From Gnetum montanum (lineage: Eukaryota; Streptophyta; Gnetopsida; Gnetales; Gnetaceae), in assembly GCA_015680685.1 (NCBI GenBank), contig MNCI01018028.1, positions 131,764 through 195,763 of the forward strand: a DNA stretch of 64,000 nt. The letters run 5' to 3'. Below, piece by piece: positions 56,761 through 64,000 of this stretch. Below the pieces are notes generated by a model that saw only the letters and a list, made by a program, of their open reading frames with translations, was not told the origin of the DNA and ran no database searches. Both the position numbers and the translations under genes were made by a program. Numbering within the stretch: position 1 is the first letter of the stretch; the number at the start of each line of letters is the position of its first letter.

Positions 56761-57798
56761 GTTGAGAAGGTTCACTTCAATAATTAAATCACCTTGAATG
56801 CACTAAATCTAGATATTATGCAAAGATAAAATAAGTTGCTAGAAAACAAGAAAACTAGCTATCTTCAATTAATTTATTAGAAGATTACAACAAGGTTAAA
56901 AAAACCCACAAGAATCCAAAACCTATCACACTAAATCAATATTGCAAAGCATGAGGCTCTAGAAATACATAATGGTTGTTCTTGATGCAAGATAGAACTA
57001 ATAGAAATATCTTCTACAATCCAAGATTGAGATCTCAACTCACAAGTGAGATACAAGAGAATAGAACACATAGACCAACATAGCACAAGCTAAACTTGGA
57101 GTTGTAATTACCAATTACTCTCACCCAATGTACTCACCCACTCTCTCTTACTTAGCTCTCCATTCTTGAAAGATTTCTCTCTCACTTTCATGCATAGATG
57201 CACTCTCCTCTCTCTTCATGGATCGATAGCTACATATTATAGAGATCAAAAACTCTAGGAATCTTTCTATTTGCCTTCCTAGATGTTTTCCACAAGGATC
57301 TAGAGTCTTTTAGATGTTTCCCCAATAAAATTATCACATTGAAGCTTCTTCCCTTGTTGTTTGGAACATCTATAGGTTTTCTAAGATGTCTACTACAAAA
57401 ACCTAGCTCTTAGGTGAGATATATACTATTTTTCTAAGATGTCTTGTTTGGTCCTAATACATCTCAATGTTTGGGGAGACATCTCAATTGAGACATCTTA
57501 CTTTCTGGTGAGACATCTCACTTGCAAGTGCCAAATACAAAAATGCTTATTTTGATGTCTGGAACCTCTAAATGCCTTCAAATAAGTCCCCATAGAACCT
57601 GGAACCTCCTAGACTCATCAAAATGAGTCCAAAACATCCCAAAATTTGCCAAAAAATCCAATAATCATCATCATAAAAAATCAACATAAGAAGATACACA
57701 CTAATAAGACATACTCACCTAGGTTTTCTTCAAGTGCAGAACCTGCAAAAGCAAATTATAGGACAAAGCAAAAGGGACTTGGAAGAGGTGTTCCTACA
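56761..57798 (-). repeat. 5' LTR of chromovirus-type element
   Basis: It is about 1038 bases long, starting TGTAGGAACACCTC on the minus strand. GAGACATCT words recur at 57477-57525. The downstream limit near 56761 is accurate to about six bases. Confidence 0.85.
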
Positions 57799-58155
57799 CC
57801 AAGTAGCTATAGGCAAAAAAAAATCCACTTACATTTAAAAAGTAAAAGAATTTGGAATTCATAGCAGCTCCACATCTATATTCATATCCCTAAAAATAGA
57901 TATAACTACAACTTAATTACATGACCATCATTATGACTTGAACTAAACATTCTAGAGCTTTTAAATATTAGCATTGATTTAGTGTAATAATTTAGTATCA
58001 TCNACATCTAATATCAACTTTTTTAGATAGGAAAATAAATTTCTATTAGTATTTGGGTGCTTCAAGATTTTACATTTAAAATAAAAACATATAGAGAATA
58101 CATTGAAAAGGATTCAAGGGTTAGACAAAGAAACTAATTTTTAAAAAATCACTAG
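57799..58155. other. Spacer between two Ty3 elements, nothing seen
   Basis: AT-rich sequence with a single N at 58003. No feature was found. Confidence 0.4.
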
Positions 58156-58966
58156 TGATGAGTGGCAAGGTACCCCTACACTCAACCATACGAATACGAG
58201 CGTTACACGCACGATCTGGTCGAACTCCATAGACTAAGTGCCTACACACCTCATGGAACACTTAAGGTTAATCATAAGTTGTCTTCCCAGACTTACTTGT
58301 ATTTTTCACGGTTGTATGGTAGTAAGTCTGAGGTATTTGATTTTTATAGCTTTTATGTTTTATCTCCTATGCTAATGAGGTAAAGGGTGAAGAGACTAAT
58401 TAACTAACTTTAACTAACTAACTAAGCCTTAATTAACCTAGCATCAGTATTCATTCCCACTTGCTATTCACACCCTAAGCCAATGCAACCTTCTAGGATT
58501 ACCAAATGCTAGTTGTTATTGGGATTACCAAACGTAACGCACGTGCTCAAAATGGTCATATTGAATGCACTTAACTATGAGAGAAGGGTCGAAAGAGATT
58601 TAATTAACTAATAAAGCATTTAAAATATGAACAATAAATCACAATAATTAAAGTCCTATTTAGCCTATTCCATGCACTGCAAGGTTTATCCAACAATTCG
58701 TCTTTATTGCCATACACAAACTTGTGCTCAAGTACAATATTTGCTCGAATAAAGATCCGCTCACTTTGGAGCTCCTACTATGGGCACATGGAAGTTATTC
58801 TATCTCTGGAGAGGTAAAACTACCAGAGTTTCACTAAGGGTCTAGATCTAGATTGAGAAACAAGGGAGAGCCACCTCTTATTTATAGATTTGGTGGTGCG
58901 CTGCGATATCGCGTACAAGACATCGTACACGCGATAATGTGGCCCATGCGATATCGCGTCCCATCA
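58156..58966 (-). repeat. 3' LTR of Athila-like element
   Basis: It is 811 bases long, beginning TGATGGGACGCG and ending CCACTCATCA on the minus strand. GCGATATCGCG palindromes lie at 58901-58958, and a TATA-like TATAAATAAG (minus strand) near 58877. Confidence 0.88.
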
Positions 58967-58986
58967 TACCCCTATGACTGAATAGA
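58967..58986 (-). other. Polypurine tract of Athila-like element
   Basis: On the minus strand CAGTCATAGGGGTA lies immediately before the LTR. Confidence 0.75.
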
Positions 58987-60956
58987 AACTTGTCCTCAAG
59001 TTCCTTAAAAAATATTGGGAAGGTATGGGATTATTGACTTGAATGGAACTAATGGTGAATGGGACGACATGTGAACGGATCATCATTATAGAACATGACA
59101 AAACTGGTGTTCACGACAACAAGAGTGAACACTTTATACATTTGACATCAGGCCTCATTTGGAAGCTAAGAGAGAAGAGAGAAGAGAGAAGAAGTCTACT
59201 GCTGCCAATGCCAAGATTACGCCTTTCATTATCTTATCCATAAGTGTGTCATCGATCTTGCTCCTTGCATAACTGCTTCAGCACCGATCCATTCCAAGTG
59301 TTCCCTCCAGATCCAATTCGTTGTTGTGTGATTTCCATCTACACATACAACACAATCTTATATTAGAAAGGGTAAACGAATTTCAATGTAGTTGATACCT
59401 TGCCTTAGTGAAAGGTCCATTGGTTGAGTTGTGGTATGGCTGATATGGGTCTGGAGATATAATAGTAATGACTACCGAAGGTGTAGGGGTTAGGCAAAAA
59501 TCAAAAAAATTGGGGAAGGACCCCCATGACTAAGAGCGAACCTCCAGTAACGATAGAATGGAGAAAGAAAAAGAACAAGAAAGATGGAGAAAAAGAGATA
59601 ACTATAACGTTGATGAAATGGATGTCAAGATGGAAATGAACAAAATAGAGTGGTTTGCAAAAATGTTAAGGGAAAGAATTTAACTGGTGCACCAAATAGA
59701 AATGCTAATGGGTCCTCCCAAAAGCAGGATTATGCCCTTAATGCCCTAACAAACCCACATTCAAAGAGTCCTTAGGCTCTAGGAATGTCATTTAAAACAA
59801 GAGTTAAAGTCTTAACCACAAGAATCTACCAAAAAGAAAATGATGCGTCAACCAAAATATACACTCATTATACAACCAGAAATGAGGTGATCAATGGAGA
59901 AAGAAGGATGGAAAGAAGAGGATGGAATGGAGTCTCAAGAACAAGGTGCTGTATAGCCCCTTGTGTATTTAATGATTAATGTGACTTGGTAGATCTCATT
60001 CCAAATTTGGCCTCAAACAAACCACATCCAGTGACTCTACATTAATGCATTCGGCCAATCCATCCACTTGAAGTAACAAGAATGCATCCCTTAGAGAGCC
60101 ACCACCATTCTGATGAAACGCAAGAGGAGACAATGGGAAGCGAGAAGGGCCTTAGTTAGAGGGAACATGTTATTTTAGTTCCATAACTAGTGCTTGTAGC
60201 CCAAATGATTATTTTTTCTAAGGGATGTGCTTTGAATTCTCACTATTTTTTTTTGTGTTTTTGTGTGAGAACCACACCATGCAAATACTTATTATTTTTA
60301 TTTATTCAACTTCCTGATAATTGGGTAACGTCGAAACGATAACAAAACTCAAGAAGAAAACATCCAAGCACCCAAGAGAATCGCCAACATAAATGCATCA
60401 AGTTCCCTTGAAGTCACACCTTTTTCAATCCTTGAGTCCTTCCTTAGTTTTAGAAATGCCCAGTCATTGATTTGTTATAGTTCTTATTATTAAAAAAGGG
60501 ACTATATAGTTCCAAGCCAAGAGAGACCATATAAATTTGTGGATGTATAGATGAAGTGGACTCATTGCCTGTCATATCAAAAGAACCATACTTTAGTATC
60601 AACATCATAACTTAAAGGTAAAAACAAAACATTAACAACCAATAGAAAACAATTCATACCATCATTTAATAGCACTTATTGGGTGAAGAACTTAACAAAA
60701 TGGGTAAAACACACACACTCACTCACACATAAAGAAATGAAAAAGTATAAACAATTTTGTAAAATAAAAATAAGAAAAGTTAAAGAAATTTGTAAAACAA
60801 AAATGTGCAAAAAAAAAAAACTAAAAAGAACTGAGGGCCTCAATTGATTAGCACAAATGGCCATTTCCCCCATGATTGAATTGAAAGGGAGAGATCCAAA
60901 ATAACAAGCAAGGTTGTTCATTATTGGAGGTGTAATTTGAACTAGCTATTCTTGGC
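58987..60956 (-). other. 3' noncoding region of Athila-like element
   Basis: This is 2 kb without a convincing frame. It aligns in patches with 29040-31030 and 43050-44500. Short open frames on the plus strand (59043-59243, 59785-59979) have no recognisable motif. A coiled-coil ORF like that at 26190-29031 is absent. Confidence 0.5.
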
Positions 60957-62225
60957 TCACGGAAGGGTTTTTTTTTGTTGCACATTGACCAGTAACCTCT
61001 TATCAGGGCTTTCAGGCTTGTATATTATCATGGCTCCTGAGGGGAAGATTGTGTGAATAATGTAAGGTCCTTCCCACAATGTTTGGAATTTCGTGTGTTG
61101 TGGTACATGTGTGAGGTTCCAATAAAGGACCTTATCTCTAGGTTGGTACTTAACCCTTTGAATTCTTAAGTCATGACATTGCTTGTTATGTGCCTTGTGC
61201 AACTCATTTGATGATAGGGCAACCAATCGATTCTCGTCTAGCATGTTTAAAGTTGCCAATCTTTGTTTTTGTGCTAGATCAAGGTCAAGGTGGAGGTTAC
61301 ATGCCATGGATAGTGTACGGAGCTCGGTCTAAATTGGAAGCTTTGGGATTTTCCCATACACTAACTCATAGGGAGAGTAGCTTGTAGGGAGTTTCCAAGT
61401 GGAGTGGCATGCCCAGAGAGCATCATTCAGTTTAGTGCTCCAATCTCTCCTATACTTGCTAATTGTCCTTGTTAGTATTCTAGTGATCTCCCGATTAGTG
61501 ATCTTGGCTTGGCCATTAGCTTGGGGGTGATAAGGTGTAGTTAATTTATGTTCAACCCCTAAGTGTTGCATCAATTTTTGAAAGGTTGCACCTGTGAAAT
61601 GTGCTCTGTTATCCAAGATGAGTGCACATGGCACACCAAACCTATTAACAACTTGTTGTTGTACAAATCGTGCAGTTGTAGACGATGTGCAATCTGTTAC
61701 TGCAGCTACTTCGGCCCATTCTGTTAGATAGTCAAAAGCAACAATGATATATGCTTTTCCATTGGACATTGGTGTAATGGGCCCCATAAAGTCTATTCCC
61801 CAGATGTTGAAGGGTTCCAAAGGTTGAATCCATTTTTGTGGATCCTCCATTCTAGTAGTCATTCCACCATCACGTTGACAGTGTTCACAGGATTGGACAA
61901 AATGATGGGCATCCCTAAATAGTGTTGGCTAGTAATATCCTGTAAGTAGGATCTTGATAGCTATTCGTCTCCCTGCATAGTGACCCCCACAAGGGCCCTC
62001 ATGAGCATCCTGGAGAACTCTTAGTTGGTCCACATCGGGTACACACCATCGAACCATGCTGTCAGGATAGACTTTATAAAGTTGTTCTCTAATCTCCATG
62101 AAGTACTTGGTTTTGTGAAGAAACTGTTGCTTCCTTCTAAAGTCCAATCCCTGTGGTGTTTGTTGGGAAAGGAGATAAGTGAGAATGCTGCTATACCAAT
62201 TCATGCCCATGGGTTGGTTATTCAC
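60957..62225 (-). pseudogene. Athila-like integrase, catalytic Glu replaced by Lys
   Basis: The zinc-binding domain is present (H-x6-H in DAHEGPCGGHYAG; CEHC after one stop at 61926). The core begins NIWGIDFMGPITPMSNGKAY with the first catalytic Asp. ALILDNRAHF holds the second Asp, and exactly 35 residues later, in QANGQAKITNREI, the catalytic Glu position is Lys. The C-terminal part (61307-60957) has a helix LVALSSNELHKAHNKQ and the GPY motif WEGPYIIHTIF. In-frame stops separate the three pieces; no shift occurs. Even without the stops the enzyme would be expected to be inactive. Confidence 0.92.
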
Positions 62226-62291
62226 TACACTAGCAAAGAGGGTTTCGTCAGGAAAACGATCAGATACGACATATTCATCCTCTTTTCTATC

Positions 62292-62700
62292 CTAGTGCAA
62301 CTGAGATAAGTGATATGTAACTACATTCTTGGTGCCATTTTGGTCTACTATTGTTAATTTGAACTCTTGAAGGATTATCAACCAACGTATAATAAGAGGG
62401 CTAATCGTTAGCTTGTTCATGAGGAACCTAATTGCAATATGATCCGTATGAATATACACTTTGTAGCCTAACACATAGTGCCTAAATTTGTCCAGTGCAA
62501 ACACTACAGCCATTAATTCCTTTTCCGTAGTTGTGCAGTTGAGTTGTGCACCGATGATACTCTTACTTCCATAGTGGATGTAATAAGGGTATTTTTGTTC
62601 ATCTAACTATGTCAATATGGCTCCTAAGGCATGATTAGATGTGTCAATAATGATATGAAATAGTCTAGACCAGTCAGGGGCTTGTAGAATGGGAGTTTCC
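62292..62700 (-). pseudogene. Athila-like RNase H
   Basis: In frame with RT: HIIIDTSNHALGAIL holds the first catalytic Asp and TTTEKELMAVVFALDKFRHY the Glu. VYIHTDHIAIRFLMNK holds the second Asp, then VVTYHLSQL, where other elements have A-D-x-LSRL, so the last acidic residue is Tyr here. Stops occur at the RT junction (near 62706), near 62604 and at 62292. It would have degraded RNA in RNA:DNA hybrids during reverse transcription. Confidence 0.9.
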
Positions 62701-62708
62701 AGAAGCCT

Positions 62709-63944
62709 CTATTTTAGAGTTTGGAATACTTGTTCACATTCCCTGGTCCATTCGAATGGTGCATCCTTCTTCGTTAATTCCACCAATGGTTTAGCAATTT
62801 TGGAGAAGTTCTCGATGAATCTCCTGTAGTAGCCAGTGTGTCCAAGGAACGACCGAATGTCTTTGATAGTTTCTAGTTGTCGGGTGATTCGTTGGATGAC
62901 TTTAACCTTTTCTGGGTCGACCTCTATTCCTAACTGTGAAATCTTATGCCCCAACACTACATCCTCTTGAACCATCAAGTGGCTTTTCTGCCATTTGAGC
63001 TTTAGGATGGTTTCAACACATAATTTTGGCACTTTCTCTAATCGGTCTAGGGCTTGATCAAAGCTTTTTCCATAAGTCGAGAAGTCATCCATAAAGACTT
63101 CCACTCCGTTTCCTATCTGTTGTTGAAATATTCTTAGGACTAAACGTTGGAACGTGGCAAGTGCATTGCACAAGCCAAATGGCATTTTCTTATATGCAAA
63201 CATTTCCCAGGGACTGGTGAATGCTGTTTTGGCTTGATCTTCTAGTGCTATTCGTATTTCATTATATCCACTATATCCATCTAGAAAACTATAATAGCGA
63301 TGCCCCACTATAGTGTCCAAGATTTGGTTGACGAACGACAATGAAAAATGATCTTTGAATGTTGCTATATTCAATAGCCTAAAATATATACATATCCTCC
63401 ATTTTCCTCCCTTCTTAGGCATGATTACTAGAGGATTAACCCATTCACTATCAGCAATGGGATATATGAACCTAGCCTTGAGGAGCTGTTCTATCTCTTC
63501 TTTTACTAGTTTCAATTTCAGGTTCAACTGCCTTTGTGGTTGTTTTCGAGGCTTCATGGAGGGGTCCATGTAAATCCTATGCTGGCATATCTTAGGGTCT
63601 ATTCTAGTTAGCTTGGGATATGACCAAGCAAAGGATTTTAACCATTTATTGATTACTTTCAATAGGCTTTTTTTTTGCTTGGGGACAAGTTTTGTGTTGA
63701 TAATTACTGATTTTCCATTTTCAAGAGTCATATACTCTAGACCAGTGGGCAATGGTTTCAGATCAAGGGGCTCTTGTTTAAATTTCTCAGGAATTTCCAA
63801 CTTCCCCCAGTTGATTTTTTCAAGGCTAAAGTTGGGGAGTTGGCAACAGACTTGCTCAAGTGTGTCTGTGCTTCTAATATAAGCACTAGTTATTCCCTCA
63901 GTTAATTCCATGAATGTTATTGAGTCGCTCTCTTGGTTAGCCAT
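62709..63944 (-). pseudogene. Athila-like reverse transcriptase, longest open frame of the window
   Basis: 411 codons are open without a stop. Landmarks in order are a protease-RT linker, LLKARFIYPIADSEWVNPLV, MPKKGGKWRICIYFRLLN, then YYSFLDGYSGYNEI with the first catalytic Asp. PFGLCNALATFQR follows, then EVFMDDFSTYGKSF with the paired Asps, GHKISQLGIEVDPEKVKVIQ, and the connection region ending YYRRFIENFSKIAKPL. FMDDF in place of Y-x-DD and the GKSFDQAL-x-x-LEK pattern are typical of Athila. The residue after RIC in the usual RVCVDYR is Tyr instead of Asp. A TAG lies six codons upstream of the first ATG at 63944, so protease sequence, if present, is beyond it. Confidence 0.93.
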
Positions 63945-64000
63945 CAGCCACAGGATGTCCTATTTTCATGTGGCTACTACATATAGGCACCTTTGTATAT

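Larger units (their letters stand above)
53952..57798 (-). mobile_element. Chromovirus-type Ty3 element, RT and integrase core deleted
   Basis: A minus-strand element has an initiator-Met-type primer site, gag, protease, integrase C-terminus, purine tract and two LTRs. The left LTR starts in the gap. Both LTRs begin TGTAGGAACACCTC on the minus strand. The interior is only 2.5 kb: protease passes almost directly into the integrase C-terminal domain, so RT, RNase H and the integrase zinc finger and core have been lost. The order and motifs fit chromoviruses (Tekay/Reina/CRM group), though no chromodomain was identified. Confidence 0.85.
58156..64000 (-). mobile_element. Athila-like Ty3 element, 3' part, runs off the window
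   Basis: From right to left the order is reverse transcriptase, RNase H, integrase, 2 kb of noncoding DNA, purine tract and 3' LTR (58156-58966). The 5' LTR and gag lie beyond 64000. Recognisable pol stretches at 63944, 62513, 62225, 61862 and 61307 are all in one frame, so about 3 kb of pol is interrupted only by stops. The LTR is the same family as 25347-26088. The left flank is ACTAG (58151-58155). Motifs such as FMDDF in RT and NVV-x-x-HLS-x-L in RNase H fit the Athila lineage. Confidence 0.9.

Noticed and set aside
57646-57864. 72-codon plus-strand frame
   Set aside because: It overlaps the end of the 5' LTR of a minus-strand element, so it is an LTR shadow.
63355-63882. Plus-strand frames of 72 and 89 codons
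   Set aside because: They are antisense shadows of the Athila-like reverse transcriptase.
1-64000. CRISPR arrays, bacterial operons, integrons or phage
   Set aside because: No regularly spaced identical repeats, no dense open frames or ribosome-binding sites; all recognisable features are plant-type.

Overview
This 64 kb window looks like intergenic and intronic DNA from a seed plant with a very large, repeat-filled genome. A gymnosperm such as a conifer is the best guess, but the sequence does not prove it. It is AT-rich and poor in CpG, it contains no intact long gene, and nearly every recognisable protein is a decayed LTR-retrotransposon domain. Several single Ns and one N run (53474-53951) mark scaffold gaps. 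No rRNA, CRISPR, bacterial or organellar feature was seen. Everything here was read by eye from the sequence and from translated reading frames, with no database search.

Left part (1-17 kb). Broken host-gene pieces lie at 403-1429 (minus; GPR107/lung-seven-TM-like and TRAPPC12-like) and 3850-4260 (plus; METTL25-like). They sit among old Ty3 remnants of Tat/Ogre type: protease pieces at 1988-2305 and 9280-9965, an integrase C-terminus at 13963-14250, a gag start at 15690-15865, two related LTR-like blocks in opposite orientation (7165-8170 and 12600-13784), and a recurring minisatellite that tends to lie downstream of the pol pieces. A small LTR element lies at 15939-17160.

Middle (17-40 kb). 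A decayed host gene of unknown identity appears to run on the plus strand. One large exon (17204-18437) keeps a single frame and splice sites but has stop codons. A diverged second copy of its end lies near 34.5-35.56 kb, and smaller exon/intron modules are repeated at about 22.9, 23.8 and 36.0 kb. Two LTR elements are inserted in this gene: a Tork/Tnt1-like Copia element (18689-22321, plus) and an 8.7 kb minus-strand Ty3 element (25347-34083) with a perfect 5-bp target duplication. The Ty3 element carries gag and a long coiled-coil ORF but no pol. A 933-bp tandem duplication follows at 36954-38828.

Right part (40-64 kb). A second pol-less Ty3 element (40760-48195, minus) shares gag type, primer-binding site and 3' noncoding region with the first. 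It is followed by tRNA-derived SINE-like sequences, then by a chromovirus-type element (53952-57798, minus) that keeps gag, protease and the integrase C-terminus but has lost RT, RNase H and the integrase core. The last element is the 3' half of an Athila-like Ty3 element (58156 to beyond 64000, minus). Its pol keeps one frame for 3 kb, is broken only by stop codons, and has lost the catalytic glutamate of integrase.

Autonomous and non-autonomous relatives therefore sit side by side. The element at 58-64 kb shows the kind of pol that could once have mobilised the pol-less relatives at 25-34 and 41-48 kb. All appear dead now.
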